Shown here: piece by piece, positions 34,083-41,644 of the stretch
Layout of the letters: the number at the start of each line of letters is the position of its first letter
How positions within the stretch are numbered: the first letter of the stretch is position 1
IMG/VR virus record: IMGVR_UViG_3300033141_004852
Location: 1-64,000 of that record
DNA length: 64,000 nucleotides
Direction: 5' to 3' (one strand)
Source of the DNA: a virus
Position numbers and translations under genes: made by a program
Notes under the pieces: model-generated
Database searches by the model: none
Seen by the model: the letters and a program-made list of their open reading frames with translations, nothing else
What the model was told of the DNA's origin: nothing

Positions 34083-35093
34083 TCATGTATGGGACACGTA
34101 GTCTAGTACGCGGTCCACGAACCGCGGCACGTCCTCACACGCAAAATCATAAGCCGGTGGAATCGTACCCCCGGGATCACTCATACTCGCCCCGTGCCGT
34201 ACCGAGTACACGAACAACTGCGCCCGGTTCTCAGCGGCGCGGGAGAGAGCCCATCGCATCGCCCAGTGATTCCCGACATCCACCACGTACTCCACCGCCC
34301 GCTCCAGAAGTTCCACCGCCCCGAGATCATCGATACTCACCCACGGCTGCCGCTGCGGTGGCTTCGTCACATCCGCCGCATCGAGGGCAATCACCACATC
34401 GGCATAGACACTATCCCGCGAGCCGTCAGCGGGACGCGGGTGTGGATTATCATGCAACAACGACAACAACGGGAGCGCGCACCCAACCCCACCGTCCCAG
34501 TACCCACATGGTCGCCGAACTCCCGCCTGTGCCCCCACAATAGTCTCATGCCGGAAACCAAAGGGAATCGCCGTACTCGCGCGCACCGCCTGCGCCACCT
34601 CCACCGGCTCGGGAGTCAACTGCGGGCCCATCATCGTCGTGACTCCGCAGTTGATGTTCCAAGCGGGAATGTACAATGCCGTCGACAAATCCTCAAAAGT
34701 GACACGCCCTATATGCCTACGCACCCACTCACGGATCTTGCCCCCCTCCAAGATTCCCGTAAACCCGGGGAGGAACTTCCGCTTCCACAAACTACGAAAG
34801 AGAGCGGTGTACACTCGACGACGGTTCCAATCCTCCCACACCGCACGAGAAGTAATGCCCAACAACGCCCGCTCCATATCCGCCGCAGGAAGACCCCGTG
34901 CGGCCAATGCCGCCCACGGCGCCGAACCACTCGACCCCGCATACGCCACCACGCGCCGCCGAAGCCCACGCCGCTCGAACTCGCGTACCAACGCCACGTA
35001 CGCAGCAGCGGGCTTCAAACCACCGATAGAGCCTGTAATCGCAAAGGTATGCTTAGTCACCGAGCGCTCACCCACGTTTTCCCTTTCCCGCAT
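34083..35093 (-). CDS. Patatin-like phospholipase
   Basis: The 336-residue protein shows the patatin Ser/Asp dyad. It has a Gly-rich loop after the first strand (ITGSIGGLKP at 19-28), GSSGS at 53-57 (nucleophile Ser55), AVRASTAIPF at 169-178, and DGG at 200-202 (catalytic Asp). Patatin-family enzymes hydrolyse acyl esters of phospholipids. There is no signal peptide, so it would act from the cytoplasm on the membrane. The start is uncertain: ATG at 35093 has GGGAGA upstream, and GTG codons at 35075 and 35060 are alternatives. A role in lysis, exclusion or counter-defence is possible. Confidence 0.8.
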   Translation of the reverse strand: MRERENVGERSVTKHTFAITGSIGGLKPAAAYVALVREFERRGLRRRVVAYAGSSGSAPWAALAARGLPAADMERALLGITSRAVWEDWNRRRVYTALFRSLWKRKFLPGFTGILEGGKIREWVRRHIGRVTFEDLSTALYIPAWNINCGVTTMMGPQLTPEPVEVAQAVRASTAIPFGFRHETIVGAQAGVRRPCGYWDGGVGCALPLLSLLHDNPHPRPADGSRDSVYADVVIALDAADVTKPPQRQPWVSIDDLGAVELLERAVEYVVDVGNHWAMRWALSRAAENRAQLFVYSVRHGASMSDPGGTIPPAYDFACEDVPRFVDRVLDYVSHT

Positions 35094-35475
35094 TCTCCCG
35101 TTCCCACTTCTTCATCGCACTCCGCACAGCCGTCTGTTCGTGCTGCGCCTGCAACTGCTCGATCACTTCACCCTTCGACATTCTCTGCCAATCCGCCGTG
35201 CGTGAGCGAACTCCGCAGATCCCACACGTCAGATACTTCGGCAAAGGATCCGCAAACCGACGGATTCCCCGCTCACAACGAGGACAACGAAGCCCGAACG
35301 GGGGCGCTGGCGCATCATCGGTTACCATGATCTTCTGCTCCTTTGAGAACGAAGGTAGTAGGTGATACCACTGTGGTCCGGTATCTTCGAGTCCTACCCG
35401 CCACACCTTGGGCATATCGACCCCGCACAGAAGCGCTCGAAGTCGCGTCTGGTTCCCGTAGGGGAACTTTGGCAC
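35068..35475 (-). CDS. Zinc-ribbon protein, start uncertain
   Basis: The C-terminal part has CPRC and CGIC pairs near residues 64-67 and 84-87, forming a zinc ribbon, then a charged helical tail rich in Lys and Glu. Two starts are possible. ATG at 35328 has an excellent AAAGGAGCAG and gives 86 residues. The open frame continues upstream to a GTG at 35475 with plausible coding sequence (MPKVWRVGLEDTGPQW). AGGAGG lies about 20 bases before that GTG, which is far. I give the longer frame. The shorter one is at least as likely to be translated. Confidence 0.6.
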   Translation of the reverse strand: MPKFPYGNQTRLRALLCGVDMPKVWRVGLEDTGPQWYHLLPSFSKEQKIMVTDDAPAPPFGLRCPRCERGIRRFADPLPKYLTCGICGVRSRTADWQRMSKGEVIEQLQAQHEQTAVRSAMKKWERENAGKGKRG

Positions 35476-35514
35476 GAGGTCTCAGCGCGGCCTGCCTCCT
35501 CTCACCCACTACTT

Positions 35515-36045
35515 TCAAAATACTGTACCATCCAACGTCTGCAATACCATTCGCGCCGCTTTCCGCGCACGGCACAAACGCACCCGCTCCTTCCCGCGCA
35601 GACTCTCACCCACCAGAGCCCTCTGAAGAATCTCCTGATAGTGCCGTGGCAACTGCGAGCAAACAGCGCCGAACAAACAACGCGCCACAGCATCGGCCTC
35701 CACATTTACTCCCGCACTCACCGCCCCCCGTTCTCCCGTCGGCAACATCCGTATCTCCGCATCCTCATCCGGCAACTCCATAACGGGATGGACACTCATC
35801 GCCCGCACCCAATTACTCGCCGCGCCCCGCAGCGACGCCCACACGTAGCCCCATTGTTCCCGAAGTGAGCGTGTACTATCAACCCGCGGAAGAATCAACG
35901 CATACAACGCCTCGATCAACGCCTCCTCCAGATCCTGATACTCAACTTCATCCTGCACCGGCAACCATTTCCGACTAAGCCTCCCCACAACTACCAACCA
36001 CGTCTCCCCCGATACATCCTTCGGTGCTACCTCTTCCAGAAACAT
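35515..36045 (-). CDS. Possible sigma-like transcription factor
   Basis: The 176-residue protein resembles a degenerate sigma-70-type factor. YQDLEEALIEALYAL near residue 36 looks like region 2, and SQLPRHYQEILQRALVGESL near 135, followed by a basic helix, looks like region 4. The middle is unlike known factors. It has AGGAGGCCAGA before the ATG. It is the last of the regulator-type genes before the structural genes, so it could drive late transcription. Similarity is weak, and it could instead be another helical DNA-binding protein. Confidence 0.45.
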   Translation of the reverse strand: MFLEEVAPKDVSGETWLVVVGRLSRKWLPVQDEVEYQDLEEALIEALYALILPRVDSTRSLREQWGYVWASLRGAASNWVRAMSVHPVMELPDEDAEIRMLPTGERGAVSAGVNVEADAVARCLFGAVCSQLPRHYQEILQRALVGESLRGKERVRLCRARKAARMVLQTLDGTVF

Positions 36046-36054
36046 TCTGGCCTC

Positions 36055-36387
36055 CTAAGCCGCCCACTGCAATCGCTTCGCACCACAGAGTGGGCACCGT
36101 TTATCCATCAACATCGCATCGGGTTTCAACAACACCCGCGACGTTCGTCCACACGCACGACACAACACCTCCGGCAACTCCTGGAGGAATTGCCGCACCC
36201 GCTCCGTCCGCAAGTACACCACCGAGGGTCCGCGTGTACCTCCGCTGAATAGCACTTCCGCCGTCAACCCCCGGACCAACAGGGTCCGCTTCCCGCTGGC
36301 AGCCCGTCCGAGTATCACCGTGAAACCGGGGCTACCTACGCGCTCCGCGTCTCGACATCTCCTTTCCAAGTCCACTAGACTCACCAT
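36055..36387 (-). CDS. Zinc-ribbon protein, possibly leaderless
   Basis: The 110-residue protein has CRACG near residue 76 and CPLCG near 98, a zinc ribbon at the C-terminus. GRAASGKRTLLV near 27 superficially looks like a P-loop, but the protein is too short for a P-loop ATPase. The ATG at 36387 lies within a few bases of the -10 of a strong promoter (36390-36418), so the mRNA would have almost no leader. A later start is possible, but no internal ATG has a good binding site. Function unknown. Confidence 0.55.
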   Translation of the reverse strand: MVSLVDLERRCRDAERVGSPGFTVILGRAASGKRTLLVRGLTAEVLFSGGTRGPSVVYLRTERVRQFLQELPEVLCRACGRTSRVLLKPDAMLMDKRCPLCGAKRLQWAA

Positions 36388-36389
36388 TA

Positions 36390-36418
36390 TCTATACCACA
36401 TTTAGCCTGAAATGTCAA
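36390..36418 (-). promoter_or_regulatory. Promoter, TTGACA-N17-TATAGA
   Basis: On the minus strand TTGACA is followed after exactly 17 bases by TATAGA, with TGG directly before the -10. The spacer begins TTTCAGG, close to the early-promoter family seen on the other strand. It lies just after the stop of the upstream gene and feeds the second possible sigma-like gene and the structural train. Confidence 0.8.
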
Positions 36419-36779
36419 GTGCTAATTTCACCCGCTGGAGAGACCGTACCCGCTCAATAGGTACTTCCAGAAGTCGCGACGCCGACTCGTGGTCCCAGGG
36501 CATCAACGCCTGACACTTTGCCTCCGCCGCACGGTAGTTCGTCCGCACAGCACCCTGAAGCCACCGTAGGGCGTCCTGCGCCAACACCACCGAAGTCCTC
36601 GCCCCACTCAGATAGCGCCGGTACAAATTAGCGCGCACCAAATCGGCAGTCCACGGCCACACCCAAGACCAACGGCGGTCCACCAACCCTAGCGGAAACG
36701 CGTCGTCAAAAAGCCCCGATACACCATACTCGATCAGGAGATCTCTGCCATCGGCGTCGAGGAATTGGTAGCTATGCAC
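36402..36779 (-). CDS. Hypothetical protein, GTG start
   Basis: This 125-residue protein is unrecognised. It is rich in Trp, Leu and Arg (SWVWPWTADLVRANLYRRYL) and looks helical after residue 40. The start is GTG at 36779, with GGGAG upstream, inside the 3' end of the HIRAN gene (46-base overlap). The promoter 36390-36418 overlaps its last codons. Confidence 0.6.
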   Translation of the reverse strand: MHSYQFLDADGRDLLIEYGVSGLFDDAFPLGLVDRRWSWVWPWTADLVRANLYRRYLSGARTSVVLAQDALRWLQGAVRTNYRAAEAKCQALMPWDHESASRLLEVPIERVRSLQRVKLALDISG

Positions 36780-37222
36780 GGCGCATGTTCTCCCTGTCGC
36801 GGAACCACGCGAATATACACATACAACCCCACTTGCTCGTCCTTATCGGGGTAGAATTGCCACACTTCCGCCTGCACACATACTCGCGGATATTGAAGCC
36901 ACTCAGACACCTGAGTCGCCACCCCCCGCTCCCACTGATCCCGCGCATCCTCCCCACAGTTCGGACAATGAGAATACTCGTAATCGGGGAATGTCTGCTC
37001 GCAAACATGACACAGCGCGCGGTTCGGAAGGTAGCCGACAAACTGCCACCCATCACCTACCCAAGCATGGACTTGCACTGCATGGGAATCATGGGAGTTT
37101 TCCGGTTCGGGGACCAACTGCAACACATGCGGCCACATCCGCCGAAATCTCCCGAGGGCCCCCTGTACCTCCGGGCGGCGAGTCCCAACCAAGTGAGTAT
37201 ACCAGAAACGGAGGATTTTCAT
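36734..37222 (-). CDS. HIRAN-domain protein with inserted zinc ribbon
   Basis: Residues 8-70 match a HIRAN domain: VGTRRPEVQGAL, then LQLVPEPENSHDSHAVQV at 35-51 and QFVGYLPN at 60-67. HIRAN modules bind DNA ends or stalled structures. Here a zinc ribbon (C71, C74, C86, C89) is inserted right after the GYLPN segment, and the remaining 70 residues form a beta-rich extension. The ATG overlaps the stop of the sigma factor gene. A role in recognising damaged or replicating DNA is inferred from the domain alone. Confidence 0.7.
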   Translation of the reverse strand: MKILRFWYTHLVGTRRPEVQGALGRFRRMWPHVLQLVPEPENSHDSHAVQVHAWVGDGWQFVGYLPNRALCHVCEQTFPDYEYSHCPNCGEDARDQWERGVATQVSEWLQYPRVCVQAEVWQFYPDKDEQVGLYVYIRVVPRQGEHAPCIATNSSTPMAEIS

Positions 37223-37998
37223 GGCGACGCTCCCGCTACTGCATACTTCGTCTGATCATCGTCACCCATACACCAACGCCGCACCCGCTCCACCGACCGG
37301 CGTATCCGCGCAGCAACCGTAGAAGCCGGGAGTCGATACCCAATAGCCAACTCCCGATACGACTGCTCATCCACATAGTATCCCCACACCAACTCACGAT
37401 CAAGTGGTGGGAGGCGTTGCAGTCCATCCATCACCGCCACGCGACGAAGAATCCGATCCTCGAAACGCTCCCCCGTCTCCGAAGTCACCACATCCTGCAA
37501 GGTAGCGGGGGTTCCACTCTCACCACTATCCAGTGGTAAGTCAAGGCTCGTGACATTGGTGCAGATGTACCAGATCTGCGAGAGGCGCTCCACCATCTCC
37601 CCCGTAATTTGCTTCCCCAATACGGTGGCCTGCACATCTACCGCAATTTCCTCCGGGGTGGGTTGTCGGCGGAGCTGATCCGCCAACCGCTCCTGTGAGC
37701 GGTGAATCTTTGACATGATCTCCTGAATCCACGCAGGGCGCCGGATAAGGCGTCCCCGATCCCGGAGGTAATGCTGCATCCCACTGCGGCCGCGGTTCAC
37801 CAACCAGGTCACGATAGACGACTTACTCGGGTCGAACCACGCCATCCCACTAAGTGCCGACACCCACCCGGCCTGCACAAGATCTGCCCACTCATCCCGC
37901 GGCGCGCCCCACTTCCTCGCCAGATACCAAAGCGACTGCGTCACCTGGGCGATAACCAGAGGATTCAGATCCGACAGCGGAGAATCATCGGTAGCCAT
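37219..37998 (-). CDS. RNA polymerase sigma factor (sigma-70 family)
   Basis: This 259-residue protein has the regions of a group-3-type sigma factor. Region 2 spans about residues 25-95 (EWADLVQAGWVSAL for promoter melting and core binding, then a basic RDRGRLIRRP). Region 3 is near 105-120 (LRRQPTPEEIA). Region 4 is near 195-245 (LPPLDRELVWGYYVDEQSYREL, then a recognition helix with TVAARIRRSVERVRR). It would redirect host RNA polymerase to phage promoters. ATG at 37998 is taken over a GTG at 38010. AAGGGG lies 13 bases upstream. Confidence 0.88.
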   Translation of the reverse strand: MATDDSPLSDLNPLVIAQVTQSLWYLARKWGAPRDEWADLVQAGWVSALSGMAWFDPSKSSIVTWLVNRGRSGMQHYLRDRGRLIRRPAWIQEIMSKIHRSQERLADQLRRQPTPEEIAVDVQATVLGKQITGEMVERLSQIWYICTNVTSLDLPLDSGESGTPATLQDVVTSETGERFEDRILRRVAVMDGLQRLPPLDRELVWGYYVDEQSYRELAIGYRLPASTVAARIRRSVERVRRWCMGDDDQTKYAVAGASP

Positions 37999-38003
37999 GC
38001 TAC

Positions 38004-38366
38004 TCAACACCCCTTACCATGTCGCAAAGGTCTGCACTCGTTGACACCCATTTTCCGCTCCACCGCCGCGCCCATATCCATCCCAACCGCTGCCGTGAGA
38101 TCGAGGAGGCGAATCAACGTGTCGGCGAGTTCCTCCTCGATAGCATGGCGCGCAGCCTCATCTCGACGAGGCAGCCAGAGTCGGTAGGCTTCCATCGCCT
38201 CCCCCAATTCCGTGACAATCAACATGAGTTTCTCGGGGAAGTTATGCCAGCCGGTAGTGAATCCCTTCCTCTGCCGCCAGTCGGTGATATATTCCGAAAG
38301 CGAGCGTAATGCTCGCCGCACCCGTCGCCAGTCAGCCTGTGTCAACCTCGTACCATTCTCCATCAT
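38004..38366 (-). CDS. MazG-like nucleotide pyrophosphohydrolase
   Basis: The 120-residue protein has the MazG metal-binding pattern: TELGEAMEAYR near residues 52-62 gives ExxE, and EEELADTLIRLLDL at 77-90 gives ExxD. Enzymes of this group hydrolyse NTPs or dNTPs, sometimes modified ones, to monophosphates. In phages they are linked to control of (p)ppGpp or of nucleotide pools. CACGGAGTGATAC precedes the double ATG. It is coupled to the HExxH gene upstream and to the sigma factor downstream. Confidence 0.82.
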   Translation of the reverse strand: MMENGTRLTQADWRRVRRALRSLSEYITDWRQRKGFTTGWHNFPEKLMLIVTELGEAMEAYRLWLPRRDEAARHAIEEELADTLIRLLDLTAAVGMDMGAAVERKMGVNECRPLRHGKGC

Positions 38367-38369
38367 GTA

Positions 38370-38843
38370 TCACTCCGTGACCACCAAACGCTCGTCATCC
38401 CCCTCCCGCATATCCATCTCCGGCATCCCCGCGGCGCTGTGGTCATCCGTATAATACGCCGCCAAGAAAGCTCGCGTCAGCACCTCGACAACACGCTCCT
38501 CCACATCCTGCACCCAGGCAATCCCGACGCGCAACGACGCGTCAATCCCCTTTCCCAGAATCCGCTCCGCGACGCTCACCCCCGCCCACGTCAGATCCGC
38601 CACCAGGATATGAACGACCTCGTGGCAAGCAACTCGCCGACTGGGCTCCGCGCCGCGGGGGATCGTCACCGTCGCCATCCGGTAGTTGACCCACTCAGTG
38701 TCAGTCTCCGCGTCCACTTTCGCTGGTAAGTCATCCCCCCACCGGACACGAATCATCCAACCCGGGTCGCGTAGCAACCGAGTGGCCCAAACCCGGATCA
38801 GTTTCTCCCACACTGCTAGTTTATCGACTTCGGCGTCCGCCAT
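38370..38843 (-). CDS. HExxH metallopeptidase-like protein
   Basis: The 157-residue protein contains CHEVVHILV near residue 73, an HExxH zinc motif. A second acidic helix (DVEERVVEVLTRAF near 114) could supply the third ligand, as in small zincins such as ImmA/IrrE-type peptidases. Residues 1-60 are a charged helical and beta segment. It might cleave a host or phage regulator, but no substrate is evident. The start at 38843 has GAGGTGACT upstream. Confidence 0.6.
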   Translation of the reverse strand: MADAEVDKLAVWEKLIRVWATRLLRDPGWMIRVRWGDDLPAKVDAETDTEWVNYRMATVTIPRGAEPSRRVACHEVVHILVADLTWAGVSVAERILGKGIDASLRVGIAWVQDVEERVVEVLTRAFLAAYYTDDHSAAGMPEMDMREGDDERLVVTE

Positions 38844-38850
38844 AGTCACC

Positions 38851-39426
38851 TCACTTCATCTCGTGTACGGTAATCTCCACCACACACCCCTCACAATACC
38901 ACAGAATCTCAGTTACTGCATCCCGCCGTGCAGGGAGACTGAAAGTCCGCCCCCGCCAATGCTCCCCTAGGGGACAAATATGAGCAACGTGGTTCTGATA
39001 GGAAACCAGATACTCCAGTTGCCGCCCACTATCCACCTGGCTCGTTGAGGGTCCCATTGTCATCACAATACGCTGGTCAGCAGGCTCCGGGCCCAACACG
39101 ATCCCAGCTCCCACCTGATTCGCTCGAAAACGAGCGTACCGTAGCGGCCACACCTGCGCGGTCTCACGCGTCGCCCACCAGAAATCCGCCCACTTACGAC
39201 GCGGAAGCCAGCAAGCAACGCGCTCAACCCGCACCCGCAAGTGGGAACCACTCCAGCGCAATGCCGCAATCGCCGAGCCGATCCCATCCCACTTCCCCAC
39301 ACGAACCTCATCCTGCGACCGCGGAGCCGCCAACTCCCATCGAGAATCACCGAGATAGGTCAGGCCTCGGTTATGTTCGGGTTTACCATCCCGACCCCAA
39401 AGGGGAAATACGCGGAGTGTGGACAT
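38851..39426 (-). CDS. Hypothetical protein with CEGC motif
   Basis: This 191-residue protein is unrecognised. It has a Trp/Arg-rich middle (RRKWADFWWATRE) and a C-terminal CEGC that, with CPLG upstream, might bind a metal. It is beta-rich overall. The ATG at 39426 has GGAGG upstream, overlapping the stop of the MmcB-like gene. It belongs to the cluster of DNA-metabolism genes. Confidence 0.6.
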   Translation of the reverse strand: MSTLRVFPLWGRDGKPEHNRGLTYLGDSRWELAAPRSQDEVRVGKWDGIGSAIAALRWSGSHLRVRVERVACWLPRRKWADFWWATRETAQVWPLRYARFRANQVGAGIVLGPEPADQRIVMTMGPSTSQVDSGRQLEYLVSYQNHVAHICPLGEHWRGRTFSLPARRDAVTEILWYCEGCVVEITVHEMK

Positions 39427-39427
39427 T

Positions 39428-40270
39428 CTACTCAGCCTCCATCCGCCGAATCTTCGCCACCAACTCCTCCAACGATTCCCGAGACCACAACGTCCCCTCA
39501 CCCTCTACATAGGTACGCACCGCCCGCAAGGCTTCCAGTGCCAACTCCCTTCGCTTCACAAACGTTGTCAAGGACCGGAGCAGTGTCTCCACCTGCGAGA
39601 CATACACGTCCGGGCCCAGAAGTTCCCGAGCGGCGTCCATAATCCGCCGGGCATCTCGCTCATCTTCCCCCTCCACCTGCGCGAGCCTCCGCGCAATATC
39701 AACCCCCAACTTACGAGCCCGTTCCGCTAAGCTCGCGTTTTCCTCCTCAATCAGACGATCACGAAGCACCCGCACCGCACTCCGACGCTCATCTATCGCG
39801 AAGAGGAGCGACTGCCATTCCCACTGATCAAGTGAACACTCCCGCCGCTGCGCACTCTTCCGCACCGTCCACGTACCCTTCGCGGGATTGTAGAGAATCA
39901 CCCCACACTCGACCGGGACTTCCTCCAAACGGACCAATCCTGTAGGGAACGCGAAGAAGAGGCGATTACACAACGGCAGATAACGGCGGTACTTTCCCTG
40001 ATGAACATCCCCGCGGAAATCCGCAGCGGAAACCTTCACTTCGTACGCTGTAAGGTCGGGGCGAGTATAACTCCGCCGCATCGTGAAGACATCGGGAACG
40101 GGAATCCGCCCCCGGGCCAACCACCGGCTGCCGATGCCTACCCCCTGCCACACCAGCATGTTGTTCATAGACTCACAATGTTGGACAAGCAGATCGCAGA
40201 GGTCGCCGTGGGAACCAGACCAAGTAGAAGACCGTTGTGCTGACAACACCCTACCAGTCAAGTGAGGCAT
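39428..40270 (-). CDS. MmcB-like PD-(D/E)XK nuclease
   Basis: The first half matches the MmcB DNA-repair nuclease family: PDVFTMRRSYTRPDLTAYEVK (residues near 58-78, split here as PDV, then EVK) carries the PD...ExK catalytic residues. KYRRYLPLCNRLFFAFP follows about 20 residues later. The C-terminal 130 residues form a charged coiled coil absent from short family members. The protein begins MPHLTGRVLSAQ, nearly the same as the start of the neighbouring RuvC-like enzyme. The start at 40270 is a TGATG overlap. Confidence 0.72.
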   Translation of the reverse strand: MPHLTGRVLSAQRSSTWSGSHGDLCDLLVQHCESMNNMLVWQGVGIGSRWLARGRIPVPDVFTMRRSYTRPDLTAYEVKVSAADFRGDVHQGKYRRYLPLCNRLFFAFPTGLVRLEEVPVECGVILYNPAKGTWTVRKSAQRRECSLDQWEWQSLLFAIDERRSAVRVLRDRLIEEENASLAERARKLGVDIARRLAQVEGEDERDARRIMDAARELLGPDVYVSQVETLLRSLTTFVKRRELALEALRAVRTYVEGEGTLWSRESLEELVAKIRRMEAE

Positions 40271-40773
40271 CAGCGCTCCCCCCTCGGCATCCCCTGCTGA
40301 TACCACCAGAGGATCCCCAAGGCGTCGGCCTCGTTATCATCGGCGATCTCCCTCCCATAATGCTCCGACACCGCCGCCATCATTTCCGCCTTACCAGCAT
40401 TCCCCCTTCCCGTCACCGCCTTCTTCAGGGTGCCCGACGGAACACTATCATGGTCTGCCCCGCGCTCCGCCGCCCACTCTATCACGCGCGTGACCATCCC
40501 CACACATACAGCAGTGGCGGCGCCACCACGATGGTGCGCCGCCTCGAAAAGCACGAGATCCCCCGGACCGATGGGGAAAGTCTTCCGCAACCATTGATTG
40601 AATCGCCAGAAACGCATTCCCGGCGACTCGTCCCGCCCTACAGCGAAACTCTGTACCCCTGATTCAATCACCTCACCATCCCAAACCGCCCACCCGGTAT
40701 GGGTGGCCACGTCCAAGCACACAACCAACGGATGTGACCGCGCCGGTATCACCCTGCCGGTCAATTCCGGCAT
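40270..40773 (-). CDS. RuvC-like Holliday junction resolvase
   Basis: The 167-residue protein has the RuvC acidic residues. D21 is in VVCLDVATHTGWAV, E77 in DLVLFEAAH, and the C-terminal pair lies in IADDNEADAL (145-151). Between them lies PSGTLKKAVTGRGNAGK, typical of phage and bacterial RuvC-type enzymes. It would cleave branched DNA before packaging or in recombination. GGAGGGG precedes the ATG at 40773. Its first twelve residues (MPELTGRVIPAR) parallel those of the adjacent MmcB-like nuclease. Confidence 0.85.
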   Translation of the reverse strand: MPELTGRVIPARSHPLVVCLDVATHTGWAVWDGEVIESGVQSFAVGRDESPGMRFWRFNQWLRKTFPIGPGDLVLFEAAHHRGGAATAVCVGMVTRVIEWAAERGADHDSVPSGTLKKAVTGRGNAGKAEMMAAVSEHYGREIADDNEADALGILWWYQQGMPRGER

Positions 40774-41060
40774 CAATCAAACCCCTCCACACACCCATAG
40801 CAATAGGGTGCCAGATCCGCTTCGAAGGCCTCCGGCGCTCGCAACCAAGTCAGAATCCGCCGTATTTCCTCAGCGAACTCCCGATTTCCCGCTTTCTCCA
40901 CCGCATCCGCATACGCCCGCATCGCCTCCCGAGCGCAGGGGTCCTCGTCCAACCGGAGCACGAAGTAGATGGCACGCGGATCTACTGCCGAACCGTCAGC
41001 GTGAGTAATGATGTACTTCCCCTTCTTCCACCCACCATCCAAATAATCGTGATCAGCCAT
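40773..41060 (-). CDS. Conserved small phage protein
   Basis: The 95-residue protein has the pattern KYIITHADGSAVDPRAIYFVLR, then a helix with REAMRAYADAVE. It resembles a small protein family seen in many phage genomes without known function, and ends CYGC. CAGGAGGTGTCTC precedes the ATG. It is coupled to the RuvC-like gene by a TGATG overlap, so it may belong to the same complex. Confidence 0.68.
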   Translation of the reverse strand: MADHDYLDGGWKKGKYIITHADGSAVDPRAIYFVLRLDEDPCAREAMRAYADAVEKAGNREFAEEIRRILTWLRAPEAFEADLAPYCYGCVEGFD

Positions 41061-41277
41061 GAGACACCTCCTGTACTCGCGGAATACGTACCACCGTCAC
41101 GACCACCCGCACCACTCCCAACCACACCGACAGCGACCACACACCATTCCACCGCACGGCGCCGCAACCGAACTCCATCGTCCAGCAACGCCACCCCCGC
41201 CACAAACCAGATCCGAAACAGATAATGTCGCCCCACTTACCCAAAGTCAGGCGCCGCCACCACAATCGGTGCTCCAT
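41053..41277 (-). CDS. Trp-rich small membrane-associated protein
   Basis: This 74-residue protein is unusually rich in Trp (10 or so) and ends in a hydrophobic segment (SLSVWLGVVRVVVTVVRI) that could be one membrane helix. The ATG at 41277 is preferred because AAGGAG lies seven bases upstream. Its last codons encode the ribosome binding site of the next gene. No family was recognised. Confidence 0.5.
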   Translation of the reverse strand: MEHRLWWRRLTLGKWGDIICFGSGLWRGWRCWTMEFGCGAVRWNGVWSLSVWLGVVRVVVTVVRIPRVQEVSHG

Positions 41278-41491
41278 GCTCATACTCCTTCATTCCACGG
41301 GAAAATCGCGGGAGACGACCAGTACGGCGAAACTCCTTACGTTCTCGTTGAGAGCGATCCTCCGCTTCCTCGGCAGTTTCCACCTCCTCCGCCCCACATT
41401 TGGAGCACCCCCACCGAATCCGCTGGGTGGAAGTAGTGGCGATATAGTACATATACTCCCCACAATGTCGAGGAGAATGTAGACTAGCCAC
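41237..41491 (-). CDS. Small zinc-binding protein, GTG start
   Basis: The 84-residue protein has CGEY and, about 18 residues later, CSKCGAEE, a possible single zinc knuckle, followed by an acidic-basic helix. GGGAGGTATCG precedes the GTG at 41491. It overlaps the next gene by about 40 bases. Function unknown. Confidence 0.55.
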   Translation of the reverse strand: MASLHSPRHCGEYMYYIATTSTQRIRWGCSKCGAEEVETAEEAEDRSQRERKEFRRTGRLPRFSRGMKEYEHGAPIVVAAPDFG

Positions 41492-41545
41492 CGATACCTC
41501 CCTTGTAGAAACTCTCCGCGGAGAAGGCGTGTAAGGTGCTGGAGA

Positions 41546-41644
41546 TCAAGCAAACAGCTGCACAAGCGAGAGCAGCACAAGATTCGCAAGCAGAGCACCC
41601 ATGCGTACCTTCTCCGCGGAAAGGTCGACAACCTCGGTTGCCAA
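41546..41644 (-). CDS. Possible 32-residue membrane peptide, TTG start
   Basis: A short frame starting with TTG at 41644 (GGAG five bases upstream) encodes an amphipathic N-terminus (VVDLSAEKVR) and a hydrophobic C-terminal helix (ALLANLVLLSLVQLFA). The codons look like the neighbouring genes, and the frame is open about 50 bases further upstream without a start codon. It fills an otherwise non-coding stretch. It could be a small membrane protein or a remnant. Confidence 0.35.
   Translation of the reverse strand: MATEVVDLSAEKVRMGALLANLVLLSLVQLFA

Noticed and set aside
35370-35420. tRNA-like T-arm sequence (TTCGAGTCC) on the plus strand
   Set aside because: No matching acceptor or anticodon stems can be formed around it, and the stretch is plausible coding sequence on the other strand.
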